A stretch of DNA of 64,000 nt, from positions 1-64,000 of the forward strand of contig NZ_JAFBEB010000006.1 in the NCBI RefSeq assembly GCF_016908525.1. The letters are read 5' to 3'. Under the pieces are notes generated by a model. It saw only the letters and a list, made by a program, of their open reading frames with translations. It was not told where the DNA came from and ran no database searches. The stretch is from Brevibacillus fulvus (lineage in GTDB: Bacteria > Bacillota > Bacilli > Brevibacillales > Brevibacillaceae). Positions 32,673-41,440 of the stretch are shown here, one piece after another; the first letter of the stretch is position 1, and each line of letters opens with the position of its first letter. The position numbers and the translations under genes are program-made.

Positions 32673-33403
32673 TGGCCTCGCACCCCTTCCTCCAGCAATT
32701 CGGCAAGATGCATGACACGCAAGTTTTTCCCCCGATAGCGAAGATGGCCAGCGATATTCAGCAAACAGCCCAAATCAAGCCCGACCAGCACCTCTGCTTC
32801 CGACTCCAGCACATGGTCGACTTTTTCTTCGACCATCGCTCCGGAAATCTCGCTCATTTTTACGGCGAACGTTCCGCCAAAGCCGCAGCAATCCTCCGCA
32901 TAAGGCAGTGGAACCAGCTCCAGCCCTTCCACATTTTGCAACAGTGTCAACGGTTCGTTTTTTACCCCCAAGATCCGGCTGCCGTGACAAGAAGGATGGT
33001 ACGTTACTTTATGAGGAAACCGGGCGCCAAGCCGTTCAAGCCCCAACACATTGACAAAAAATTGGCTAAATTCAAACGTCTTTTCCGCCAATGAGCGCGC
33101 TTTTTTCAGTTGCACGGGATCATCGGCGAACAGCTTGGGGAAATAGTGATGGATCATCCCTGTGCAGGAACCGGAAGGCGAGATGACGAAATCGCTTTCG
33201 TCAAAGGCAGCCAGCAGAGTTTGCGCAGCCGCTCTCGCTTCTTCCCAATACCCGCTGTTGAACGCGGGCTGGCCGCAGCACGTCTGAATTGCCGGAAAAT
33301 CAACCGCAATGCCATGACGCGCCAACAAACGGGCGATCGCTTTCCCGACACCGGGATGAACGGCATCGCTTAAACAGGTAATAAACAGCGACACATTCAA
33401 CAT
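32669..33403 (-). CDS. lutA: Lactate utilization protein A (LutA/LldE)
   Basis: A 244-residue protein with two CCG (cysteine-rich) domains, each with a CCG motif (CCGQPAFN and CCGFGGTF), that bind an unusual iron-sulfur cluster as in heterodisulfide reductase. It is one of three subunits of lactate oxidase LutABC. It starts 23 bases after rhaR. LutABC usually forms a separate operon with its own regulator LutR, and none is present here; control is probably taken over by the rhamnose promoter. Confidence 0.94.
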   Translation of the reverse strand: MLNVSLFITCLSDAVHPGVGKAIARLLARHGIAVDFPAIQTCCGQPAFNSGYWEEARAAAQTLLAAFDESDFVISPSGSCTGMIHHYFPKLFADDPVQLKKARSLAEKTFEFSQFFVNVLGLERLGARFPHKVTYHPSCHGSRILGVKNEPLTLLQNVEGLELVPLPYAEDCCGFGGTFAVKMSEISGAMVEEKVDHVLESEAEVLVGLDLGCLLNIAGHLRYRGKNLRVMHLAELLEEGVRGQ

Positions 33404-33426
33404 AAGCCACCTTCAATCACTGTTTT

Positions 33427-34194
33427 TTAAGAGGTGATCGTAACGGACACCGACTTTTCTTTCAGTTGTGCAATGAAGGCTTGGTCTACCAGACTATCGG
33501 TAATGATTTCGTGGACCTGCTTCAATCCGGCCACGACGGTGAAAGCCTGAATGCCAAATTTGCTGTGATCGGCAAGCAAATACACTTTTTCGGAAATGCC
33601 AAGCATTTTCTTCTTCACCAGTGCCTGCAGTTCGTTGGACTCGCTGATGCCTCTTTCCAAATGCAACCCTTTGCAGGATAGAAACGCCTTGTCAACGTAA
33701 TACGCATCGAGAAACTTTTCCGCTCGCGGCCCGACAAAGGAGAGTGAACGGGGTGCCAAAATTCCGCCGGTGCAAATCACTTCGATCTTTTCCTTGCTGC
33801 TAAGCTCCATTGCCACTTTCAACGAATTGGTCAGGACGGTGATCGGCATGTCTGGCATAATCGAAGCCATGTACCAGGCGGTCGTGCTGGCATCGAGAAT
33901 GATCCGGTCGTGAGGTTCAATGTATTGAATCGCTTGCTGCGCGATCTTGCGTTTCTCTTCCGCATACGCGATTTCCCGTTCAAAATAGGGCGTTTCCGGC
34001 TGTTGCTCACGGATGCTGACCGCTCCGCCGTGGCTGCGCAGCAACCGTCCCGCTTGTTCCAGTTTATCGAGGTCGCGGCGAATCGTTTCTTCCGTCACTT
34101 TGCATATTTCGCTCAACTCGGAAACCCGCAAGCTTCCTTTTTCGTTTACCAGACGAACGATTTTTTCCAGGCGTTCTGCTACAAGCATGGTCAT
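33427..34194 (-). CDS. rhaR: DeoR-family repressor of rhamnose catabolism
   Basis: A 255-residue repressor. The N-terminal winged HTH has the recognition helix VTEETIRRDLDKLEQAGRL. The C-terminal sugar-phosphate sensor domain (about 75-255) has ILDASTTAW and ICTGGILAPRSLSFVGP. In B. subtilis the orthologous RhaR is released by L-rhamnulose-1-phosphate, the product of RhaB. The start overlaps the rhaB stop (ATGA). It lies within the operon it should control; candidate operators are the repeats at 39112-39145 and 2479-2511. Confidence 0.92.
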   Translation of the reverse strand: MTMLVAERLEKIVRLVNEKGSLRVSELSEICKVTEETIRRDLDKLEQAGRLLRSHGGAVSIREQQPETPYFEREIAYAEEKRKIAQQAIQYIEPHDRIILDASTTAWYMASIMPDMPITVLTNSLKVAMELSSKEKIEVICTGGILAPRSLSFVGPRAEKFLDAYYVDKAFLSCKGLHLERGISESNELQALVKKKMLGISEKVYLLADHSKFGIQAFTVVAGLKQVHEIITDSLVDQAFIAQLKEKSVSVTITS

Positions 34195-35681
34195 CCTCTT
34201 TCCTCACTTCGTAGTAATCCGGTTATGTCCAGGAAACGCTGGTACGCATTCTCCCAATCGCGCTGCTCTGCCGGCTGGTAAACCGTCACCGGGAAAGAAG
34301 CTTTCACCATGTTTCTGCCACTGGCCAGATCGGCGATTTGTCCAAGCGCAATCATCTGCAACAAAATATTGCCGATCGCACTCGCTTCCACCGGTCCCGC
34401 CCAGACGGGCCGTCCAATCGCATTGGCCGTAAATTGGCAGAGCAGTTTGTTATGAATGCCGCCCCCAACGATATGCAGACCGTTGTACCGCTTTCCTGTC
34501 AACTGTTCCGTACGTTCCAAGATATACCGGTATTTTAACGCAAGGCTTTCCAGCACGCAACGAACCGTTGCACCTGTGTTTGCCGGCGGTTGCTGCCCGG
34601 TCTCCAGACAATATTGCATAATTTGCGCTGGCATCTGTTCAGGATGAAGAAAAGAAGGATGATCGGGATCGATGAAGCAGGCAAAAGCGTCTGCCGCCGC
34701 CGCCCGGTCCAGCAACTGTTCGTAGCTGGTGTTGCTCCCTTCGGTTTCCCATGCGCGGATGCACTCCTGCAAAATCCACAGTCCCATGATGTTTTTCAAC
34801 AAGCGAAACGTTTGCCCCGCCCCGCCTTCATTGGTGAAGTTGGCGGCAAGCACCTGCTGATTAATCAACGCCTGCCTTTGTTCCGTGCCCATTAATGACC
34901 ATGTACCGCAACTGAGATAGACAAAATCCTCCTGATCTGTCGGAATGGCCGCTACCGCCGAACCCGTATCGTGTTCCGCCACCGCAATAACCGGGATAGA
35001 TGGAACCCCGAGTTCACGGCAAATCTCCTGCTGCAGCACGCCCGCCCGGCTTCCTGGCGGCAGGATCGGCCCCATCAGCTTCTCCGGCAATTGCAGCCGG
35101 CGCAACAATTCGGTATCCCATCCGCCGATCTGCGGATTGTAGAACTGGGTAGTGGTGGCGTTGCTGAACTCATTATGTTTCTCCCCGGTCAAAAAATAGC
35201 GGAACAAAGCGGGGATCATCAACAGATCGGTTGCTTTTTCCAATTGACCCGGGTTGGTTTTGCGCAAAGCGTACAGCTGGTAAAGCGTATTAAATGGCAA
35301 AAACTGAATCCCGGTTCGGTGAAAAATTTCCGTCCGTGGTATTTGCGCAAAAACTTCCTGCATCACGCCGTCTGTCCGCCGATCGCGATAGTGATACGGG
35401 TTGCCCAGCAGTTCGCCCGTTTCGTCCAGCAAGCCAAAATCGACAGCCCATGAATCAATCCCGATAGCCGCGGGGTATTCGCCCTCTTGCTTCGTTTTCA
35501 GCAGTCCCCATTTGATCTGTTGAAACAGCTGCAGAATGTCCCAATAGAGATGGCCATTGACTCGAACCGGCTGATTGGCAAAGCGGTGCACTTCTTCTAT
35601 ATGCAGACGGCCGTCCAGCAATTTTCCCCGATACGCTTTGCCGCTGCTGGCGCCGAAATCGAAGGCGAGTACGCTGCTCAC
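34191..35681 (-). CDS. rhaB: Rhamnulokinase
   Basis: A 496-residue FGGY-family sugar kinase that phosphorylates L-rhamnulose at O1 with ATP. The N-terminal phosphate loop is FDFGASSGKAYRG (usually GASSGR), GIDSWAVDFGLLD is the conserved substrate block, and LHIVGGGIHNKLLCQFTANA near residue 400 is the second ATP-binding region. The GTG start overlaps the rhaI stop (GTGA), which couples the two. The length matches E. coli RhaB (489). Confidence 0.94.
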   Translation of the reverse strand: MSSVLAFDFGASSGKAYRGKLLDGRLHIEEVHRFANQPVRVNGHLYWDILQLFQQIKWGLLKTKQEGEYPAAIGIDSWAVDFGLLDETGELLGNPYHYRDRRTDGVMQEVFAQIPRTEIFHRTGIQFLPFNTLYQLYALRKTNPGQLEKATDLLMIPALFRYFLTGEKHNEFSNATTTQFYNPQIGGWDTELLRRLQLPEKLMGPILPPGSRAGVLQQEICRELGVPSIPVIAVAEHDTGSAVAAIPTDQEDFVYLSCGTWSLMGTEQRQALINQQVLAANFTNEGGAGQTFRLLKNIMGLWILQECIRAWETEGSNTSYEQLLDRAAAADAFACFIDPDHPSFLHPEQMPAQIMQYCLETGQQPPANTGATVRCVLESLALKYRYILERTEQLTGKRYNGLHIVGGGIHNKLLCQFTANAIGRPVWAGPVEASAIGNILLQMIALGQIADLASGRNMVKASFPVTVYQPAEQRDWENAYQRFLDITGLLRSEERG

Positions 35682-36898
35682 CAGCTTGCACCACCTTTGC
35701 CGCGAGCGAGAATTTTGCTGGCATAGGCGCTTTCCGCAAACGCTTTCATCGGATCGTGCGGCAATCCCATTTCTTCGCGGATCACCGTCAAAAGCGGACC
35801 TACGTCCATCTCAAACGCTTTTCTTACGGCGTCTTCGGCCGCCAGAACATCTTGGGCATCCTGAGCCGCGCGCACTTCTTCCAAATTGATCAGCAACGCT
35901 TTGGCGTATTGCGTCTGGATATTCAGCACCGAGCGAATCATTGCCGGTATTTTCGGCTCAATATTGTGCGACTGGTCAATCATATACGCGATCTTCTCCA
36001 CGGTGGTCCGGACTTGTGGATTTTGATCGGCGGATGCGCTAATGATTTGAAAAAAGATGAGAAACAATTCGTACGGGTTGATTGCACCAACGATTAAATC
36101 ATCGTCGGCATATTTGCGGCTGTTAAAATGGAACCCGCCCAATTTTTGCTCGTCGATCAGGTAGGCAACGAGATGTTCGACGTTCGTTCCCGGCGGATGA
36201 TGTCCGGTATCAACGAGAACTTGCGCCTGCGGGCCGAGCTTTTGCGCCAGGTTGAAGGCCATACCCCAGTCGGCAAGGTCGGTATGGTAAAAAGCAGGTT
36301 CAAAAAACTTGTATTCGATCAGCATCCGCATCTCAGCCGGCATCGCCCGGTAGACTTCTGCCAACGATTCCAATAACCAGCCTTTGCGCTTGCGGAAATC
36401 GGCCTGACCGGGATAGTTGGTGCCATCAGCAATCCACAGGCTTAACTCGCGGGAGCCGGTTTGCCGGGCAATCGTTACACATTCCAGCAAATGGTCAACC
36501 GCTTTTCGCCGAATCGCCGGGTCCGCATTGCAAACGCTGCCCAACATATATTCATCTTCCTGGAACAGATTCGGATTGACCGCACCGATGCGCAAACCGA
36601 GCTGCTCGGCATGCCGCTTCAATTGTTCGTAGTCGTCGACTTTATCCCACGGAATATGGATGGCGACTGACGGACAGACTCCTGTCAGCCGATGCACTTC
36701 TGCCGCGTCCTCCAGCTTCTCGAACGGATTTCGCGGGACACCGACTTTTTGAAAAGTTTTAAAACGGGTCCCGGAATCGCCGTATCCCCATGAGGGTGTC
36801 TCGATTGTAAACGATTTCAATCTTTGTTTGACCAACTCCACATCGATCCCTCTCGCCCGCTGCTGTTCCTCAAATAACGCGTAAGCCCGATCGGTCAT
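35678..36898 (-). CDS. rhaI: L-rhamnose isomerase (Bacillus/Pseudomonas type)
   Basis: A 406-residue TIM-barrel, metal-dependent isomerase that converts L-rhamnose to L-rhamnulose. It belongs to the type found in B. subtilis and Pseudomonas, which differs from the E. coli RhaA type. Likely metal and catalytic residues lie in LIEYKFFEPAFYHTD, VDTGHHPPGTN, and FHFNSRKYADDD. The ATG at 36898 follows AGGAG by 8 bases. It is followed by rhaB with a 4-base overlap and preceded by rhaEW with a 69-base gap. Confidence 0.93.
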   Translation of the reverse strand: MTDRAYALFEEQQRARGIDVELVKQRLKSFTIETPSWGYGDSGTRFKTFQKVGVPRNPFEKLEDAAEVHRLTGVCPSVAIHIPWDKVDDYEQLKRHAEQLGLRIGAVNPNLFQEDEYMLGSVCNADPAIRRKAVDHLLECVTIARQTGSRELSLWIADGTNYPGQADFRKRKGWLLESLAEVYRAMPAEMRMLIEYKFFEPAFYHTDLADWGMAFNLAQKLGPQAQVLVDTGHHPPGTNVEHLVAYLIDEQKLGGFHFNSRKYADDDLIVGAINPYELFLIFFQIISASADQNPQVRTTVEKIAYMIDQSHNIEPKIPAMIRSVLNIQTQYAKALLINLEEVRAAQDAQDVLAAEDAVRKAFEMDVGPLLTVIREEMGLPHDPMKAFAESAYASKILARGKGGASW

Positions 36899-36967
36899 TC
36901 CCTCATCTCCTTTCCTCGATTCCCTGCCGGTTGCTGACAACTCAGCAAATTCAGTCTGTTTCCAAGA

Positions 36968-39037
36968 TCATCTCGGAAAAGCCGCCGGGACGCCCCCGTC
37001 AATCGTCAGCATGCATCCGGTTGTTTTGGCAGCTTTGGAAGAGGCAAAGAACAAGATTCCTTCCGCAATATCGCGCGGCAAGACATTGACCTGCAACGTG
37101 GTCCGCTGCCGGTAATACTCTTCCAGTTGATCCGGCTCGATTCCGTAAGCGGCCGCCCGTTCATTTCGCCAATTTGAATTCCAGATCGCTGAACCTTGCA
37201 GCACCGCATCGGGCAATACCGCATTGACGCGAATCCCGTCGGCACCCCCGTCTACCGCGATGCAGCGGGCCAAATGTACTTCAAGCGCTTTAGCCGCACT
37301 GTACGCTGCTGAATTTCGGCCGGCATAGATGGAATTTTTCGAGCCGACAAAAACCAGCGCGCCTCCGGTTCCTTGCGCTTTCATTTGCTTGAACGCTTCG
37401 CGGGCGACGAGGAAATAACCGGTCCCCAGCACATCGAGGTTCAGCTGCCATTCTTGCAAGGTGGTATCCGCAAACGGACTGGAGGTGGCCAAACCAGCAT
37501 TGTTGACGACAATGTCAACTCCGCCGTAGGTGAGCGCGGCCTGGGTGAACGCGGCCTGAACGCCGCTTTCGTCAGTTACATCGACCTTTACCGCGATCGC
37601 GCGGCCTTCGCCAAATTGCTCATTGATCTCTGCGGCCAGCTTTTCTGCCCCTTCCTGATTGAGATCGGCGATAACCAGATGCGCCCCCTCAGCAGCAAAC
37701 CTTCGGCACGTCTCGCTGCCAATCCCGCCGGCTCCCCCTGTCACCAGCGCAACTTTGCGGGAAAACTCCGCTTCTGCCGGCGCGAGCGATAGCTTGTAAA
37801 GTTCCAGCGGCCAATATTCCACCAGGTAAGATTCCTGCTCGTTGAGAGAGACAAAATTTCCAAGCACGGTCGATCCGGCCATCACGGCAACGGCGCGATG
37901 ATACAACTGTTCGCTGACCTTTGCCATCTGCCAGCTTTTTCCCGTGTTGATCATCCCGATGCCGGGGATCAAGATGACGCGCGGCGCGGCTTCCGCCATG
38001 CTGTCGCCTTCCTGTTTGTTGCGAGCAAAATATTGACGGTACTGTTCGGCATAATCGGCAATGCCGGCAAGGAGCTTCTGCTTCAACATTTCCCTGTCTT
38101 CTGCGGCAGGCTGCCAGTCAACAAACAAGGGAACCCGCTTGGTATGAACGAGATGATCCGGACAGGCAGCGCCAATTTGGGATAATTCGGCGGCAGCGTG
38201 ACTGTTGACAAACCGTAAAATTTCCGGACTGTCATCACTGGTGACAATCATCGGTTTGGATTGCCCGACGGCACCACGAACCAGCGGCAGCAGCTCCGCC
38301 AAAATACGCTTGCGTTCTTCCGGAGCAACCGGATTGTGCTTGGTCCCGCCAAACAGCGAACGTTCTTGGGTACGTGCCTGAATATAACGCTCCGCCTCCT
38401 GGATGATGCGCACAGTGTTGCGGTAGCATTCTTCAGAAGTTTCTCCCCACGTCACCAATCCGTGCTTTTCCATCAAGACCAGCTCCGCCTCCGGATTGTT
38501 TTGCACGGCTTCCGCAATCATTTTCGACAGCTGAAATCCCGGACGAATGTAGGGAACCCAGACAAACCGCTTGCCGTATATTTCTTCCGCAATATTCTGA
38601 CCATTGTCGGCGCAACAAATGCTGATGATCGCATCCGGATGCGTATGGTCGACATGGCGGAAAGGCAGAAAGGCGTGCAGCAAAGTTTCGATCGAAGGTC
38701 GTGGTTGCTTGCTGTCGAGCATACAATGCGACAAGTACGCAACCATCTCTTCATCCGACATCTCGGCACGTTCCAGCAAGGGTGTCACATCTTCCAGCTT
38801 GAGCCCGGTAAATTGGGATATTTTCATCGTCGCCAAATCGGAACCGCTGCCCTTCACCCACATGACCTGGACTTCGCGACCGCGGAAATCACGGGTGATC
38901 GTTTTCATCGACGTGTTCCCGCCACCCCAGTTGCAAACACGCCGGTCAGCACCAAGCAGATTGGAACGGTACACCAGTTCCTCCAGACCGGGCGCCAATT
39001 GGGAGGCTGTGGAATGATCCCATAAGCTTGTTACCAT
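36968..39037 (-). CDS. rhaEW: Bifunctional rhamnulose-1-phosphate aldolase / L-lactaldehyde dehydrogenase
   Basis: A 689-residue fusion. The N-terminal class II aldolase domain (about 1-400) has the zinc ligands in VDHTHPDAI (His131, His133) and His192 in LMEKHGLVTW, and cleaves rhamnulose-1-phosphate to dihydroxyacetone phosphate and L-lactaldehyde. The C-terminal short-chain dehydrogenase domain (about 428-689) has the NAD loop TGGAGGIG at 433-440 and the catalytic YSAAK; it oxidises lactaldehyde to L-lactate. AGGAGG precedes the ATG. It has its own promoter with putative RhaR repeats. Confidence 0.95.
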   Translation of the reverse strand: MVTSLWDHSTASQLAPGLEELVYRSNLLGADRRVCNWGGGNTSMKTITRDFRGREVQVMWVKGSGSDLATMKISQFTGLKLEDVTPLLERAEMSDEEMVAYLSHCMLDSKQPRPSIETLLHAFLPFRHVDHTHPDAIISICCADNGQNIAEEIYGKRFVWVPYIRPGFQLSKMIAEAVQNNPEAELVLMEKHGLVTWGETSEECYRNTVRIIQEAERYIQARTQERSLFGGTKHNPVAPEERKRILAELLPLVRGAVGQSKPMIVTSDDSPEILRFVNSHAAAELSQIGAACPDHLVHTKRVPLFVDWQPAAEDREMLKQKLLAGIADYAEQYRQYFARNKQEGDSMAEAAPRVILIPGIGMINTGKSWQMAKVSEQLYHRAVAVMAGSTVLGNFVSLNEQESYLVEYWPLELYKLSLAPAEAEFSRKVALVTGGAGGIGSETCRRFAAEGAHLVIADLNQEGAEKLAAEINEQFGEGRAIAVKVDVTDESGVQAAFTQAALTYGGVDIVVNNAGLATSSPFADTTLQEWQLNLDVLGTGYFLVAREAFKQMKAQGTGGALVFVGSKNSIYAGRNSAAYSAAKALEVHLARCIAVDGGADGIRVNAVLPDAVLQGSAIWNSNWRNERAAAYGIEPDQLEEYYRQRTTLQVNVLPRDIAEGILFFASSKAAKTTGCMLTIDGGVPAAFPR

Positions 39038-39079
39038 TGAGACCTCCTTTGTTCCATTGGTTATTTTTGTATATTTCTG

Positions 39080-39145
39080 ATTATAGCACCTTTCCCCAAA
39101 AATAAAAGAGATTGTTTTTGTTTTTTCTGTATTTGTTTTTGTTTT
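39080..39145 (-). promoter_or_regulatory. rhaEW promoter with putative RhaR direct repeats
   Basis: On the minus strand a perfect -10, TATAAT, lies at 39080-39085 with a weak -35 in front. Upstream are two identical 13-base repeats, read on the plus strand as TTGTTTTTGTTTT at 39112-39124 and 39133-39145, exactly 21 bases or two helical turns apart. This arrangement suits a DeoR-type repressor. Similar repeats stand at the esterase-rhaS2 promoter near 2480-2511. Confidence 0.7.
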
Positions 39146-39158
39146 ATTTTGTTTAACT

Positions 39159-40664
39159 TTACTTCAAAATTGTATGGCTACACGCCAAAAGATCAGCCAC
39201 TTTGTCAAATAGGCCGGCGTTGTGCCCGATCGACATGGCACAATGATGGGTCGGTGCCTCGCGAAACCACATTTCCAGATAGTCGTCCGGATGTTTCCCG
39301 AAAAATACAGGGGTTTGCGTATTTCCGATTTTCATTATCGGTCCGTCAGTTGCGGTCCCTTCCCCGCTGATCAGTTTTAATTTGCCGTCTCCTGTCTGCG
39401 TCAGATTCAAGGTCGTGACCGGTCCGGTGCGCACTTTTGCCTCGACAGAGACACCCGCTCCTTGCTTGCCATGATACAGACCCATTCCTCTTAATACCGG
39501 TTTTCCTTCCGCGATCGCCAAATGGAAGGGACCGTCATGTCCGAGCAATATCGTTTGATCGTCATAATCCACCACCACGATCTCCGCAAAACTTCCCCCC
39601 TTGCCCAAAATATCGCAAATTTTCATCGCCACCGCCGTTTTCAAATCGCCTTCGCCCGCGCAAGGGATTCCTCGCGCCGTCAACAGCGAATGACCAACGA
39701 TAAATCCGGCCTGCAATTTTTCATATTCACTGCCAGGCGCGCCGTGGTAATAGTAACTGAGCGCATCCAGATCATACTCTCTGACTAATATTTCCTGGGC
39801 GGCCGCTACCTTGCAGGACCACTCCAGCTGCTCATCGCTCGGCATACGGGCGATCGGATCAGCGGTGGAAGTGCCGCTGATTTCGAACGTTTCGAAAATT
39901 TCCTCGCGTTTGGCTTGCACTTGCCGCGGCGTCACTTCGCCGCAAAAACGGGCAAGATCACACATTTCCAGCAGCTCGACATGGATGCCCAGCTGAGCTT
40001 GCAGCATCGTAAAGTCGCTGTATAGATCAAGCATGCCGCCGTATGTGTTGCCGAGATAACCAAACCGGCTGCTGCGTAGCGTCCGGCGCACGGTTGCCGC
40101 CTGTATCCATTCCGCGATTTGCTGCCAGGCGCGAATCGCTTCCTTACGGTGGCTCGTTCGTTCGTCGGTCAGCGAAACGGCAGGGGTTTGCTGCAATCCT
40201 AACAAGCCATTGACCACGCGAAACGGCAGATTTGCCCGGTTAAACGCGTTGGCAATCTCCGGAACCGGGCAGGCGCCGCAGTGGGCCAACCATTCTCCTG
40301 TCGTCGTCTGATCGTAGTTGATCCGCGCTGTCGGCTGCAGGTTCAAAATAACGACGGGAGCAAGACAGTGCTGATGGATCGGCAATACGACAGAACTGGT
40401 TGCATATGTGGCGGAATGGCAAAAGATCAGATCGACGTTTTGGCGGGCAAACCACTCTCCGGCCCGTCTGCCTTCCGCTTCCGTGTCGACCAGTCCGTAA
40501 TGGAACACCTCTCCCCACATCATCATGGACTGTTCCAAAAATTTCCCATAGTCGATCAAGCGTTCCTTTAAACCCGGAAACTGTCCCCAATATGCTTGCA
40601 ACCCGATGCTATATAAGCCAATTCGCGCTTTTTTCACCGGTTTGATCGCGTGCAATCGCGTCAT
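39159..40664 (-). CDS. L-arabinose/L-fucose isomerase-family protein
   Basis: A 501-residue isomerase of the AraA/FucI fold. The metal-site residues of AraA appear conserved: Glu in CAGEGDLKTA, Glu in AEIVVVDYDD, His in LLGHDGPFH, and His in HCAMSIGHN. It is therefore likely to be an active aldose-ketose isomerase, but it is not a close AraA and its sugar is unknown. The ATG at 40664 follows GGAGGAAACGGAA; an upstream GTG overlaps the ribosome binding site. It precedes rhaEW on the same strand with a promoter between, and a cre site overlaps its own promoter region. L-fucose or another 6-deoxy or pentose sugar that feeds RhaB and RhaEW is plausible. Confidence 0.85.
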   Translation of the reverse strand: MTRLHAIKPVKKARIGLYSIGLQAYWGQFPGLKERLIDYGKFLEQSMMMWGEVFHYGLVDTEAEGRRAGEWFARQNVDLIFCHSATYATSSVVLPIHQHCLAPVVILNLQPTARINYDQTTTGEWLAHCGACPVPEIANAFNRANLPFRVVNGLLGLQQTPAVSLTDERTSHRKEAIRAWQQIAEWIQAATVRRTLRSSRFGYLGNTYGGMLDLYSDFTMLQAQLGIHVELLEMCDLARFCGEVTPRQVQAKREEIFETFEISGTSTADPIARMPSDEQLEWSCKVAAAQEILVREYDLDALSYYYHGAPGSEYEKLQAGFIVGHSLLTARGIPCAGEGDLKTAVAMKICDILGKGGSFAEIVVVDYDDQTILLGHDGPFHLAIAEGKPVLRGMGLYHGKQGAGVSVEAKVRTGPVTTLNLTQTGDGKLKLISGEGTATDGPIMKIGNTQTPVFFGKHPDDYLEMWFREAPTHHCAMSIGHNAGLFDKVADLLACSHTILK

Positions 40665-40707
40665 TTCCGTTTCCTCCCCCACACAAGTTTTCGTTATTCC
40701 CTTTTAT

Positions 40708-40721
40708 TGTAATCGCTTACA
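40708..40721. promoter_or_regulatory. cre site (CcpA) upstream of the isomerase gene
   Basis: TGTAAGCGATTACA on the minus strand matches the core cre consensus TGNAARCGNWWWCA at every position. It lies 44 bases before the start codon and overlaps a possible -10 (TACAAT), so glucose-dependent repression of the first rhamnose gene is expected. Confidence 0.78.
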
Positions 40722-40750
40722 GCCCAAATAACATCCAAAGATTCAAACAC

Positions 40751-40783
40751 AAAAAAAGGTTGCCGCTATTCTCTGCGGCAACC
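40751..40783 (-). terminator. terminator of the acetyltransferase gene
   Basis: GGTTGCCGC and GCGGCAACC form a 9-bp stem with an 8-base loop and seven T on the minus strand. It insulates the rhamnose locus from the tct genes. Confidence 0.92.
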
Positions 40784-40794
40784 TTGCTTTTTCG

Positions 40795-41385
40795 CTATGC
40801 TCGTTGCAAGTACGCCTGCAACCTTTGTTTGACTTCCGGCCATTCCCGGTCAATGATACTGTAATAAACCGCGTCGCGCACATAGCCGTTGCGGACAATC
40901 CGTTCATTGCGCAACAATCCTTCGCGAACCGCACCCAACCGTTCGATGGCGCGTTGTGAATTGAGATTGCGCGCATCGGTCTTGATCTGCACCCGGACAC
41001 AGCCCAGTTGTTCAAAGCAATGTCGCAACAGCAACCATTTGCATTCCGTATTGACGGCTGTTTTCCAGTATGCCGGCGTTATCCAGGTAAAGCCAATTTC
41101 AACATGTCTGTCTTTTCTGGAGATATTCAACAGACGGGTGCTGCCGATCGCCTTGTCCGTCCGCCGATCGATGATCGCAAACGGCAGATCCGTTCCGGCT
41201 TTTTGCCCTTCCATAGCGGCGGCGATGAAGGAATGCACATCTTCCGGCCGGCTGATCTCGATAGACATATACGTCCAAATTTGTTCAAAGTTGCCGGCCT
41301 CAAACAGCTGGTCGGCATGGGCAATGGCCAACGGTTCCAGACGGACCTGTTCTCCGGTCAAAGTGACCGGTTCGATTGACAACAT
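40795..41385 (-). CDS. GNAT N-acetyltransferase (RimJ/RimL-like)
   Basis: A 196-residue acetyl-CoA-dependent acetyltransferase. The motifs IGSTRLLNISRKDRHVEIG and TWITPAYWKTAVNTECK are typical of the RimJ/RimL branch, which acts on ribosomal-protein N-termini and on some amines or peptides. RAIERLGAVREGLLRNE is the usual C-terminal CoA region. The start at 41385 is chosen because AGGGGAG lies 7 bases upstream. A promoter lies at 41426-41454, and the ribosome binding site can pair with a segment upstream of that promoter's start point. Substrate unknown. Confidence 0.9.
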   Translation of the reverse strand: MLSIEPVTLTGEQVRLEPLAIAHADQLFEAGNFEQIWTYMSIEISRPEDVHSFIAAAMEGQKAGTDLPFAIIDRRTDKAIGSTRLLNISRKDRHVEIGFTWITPAYWKTAVNTECKWLLLRHCFEQLGCVRVQIKTDARNLNSQRAIERLGAVREGLLRNERIVRNGYVRDAVYYSIIDREWPEVKQRLQAYLQRA

Positions 41386-41394
41386 CTTGCTTCT

Positions 41395-41440
41395 CCCCTC
41401 TCCATCCGATTGCAGTTTTCCCCCCATCTTAGGAGAGGGG
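41395..41440 (-). promoter_or_regulatory. potential Shine-Dalgarno-sequestering hairpin before the acetyltransferase gene
   Basis: CCCCTCTCC (41432-41440, minus strand 5' arm) pairs perfectly over 9 bp with GGAGAGGGG (41395-41403), which contains the Shine-Dalgarno sequence of the GNAT gene. The 5' arm lies within the -35/-10 spacer of that gene's own promoter, so only transcripts reading through from tctA would contain it. Confidence 0.55.
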
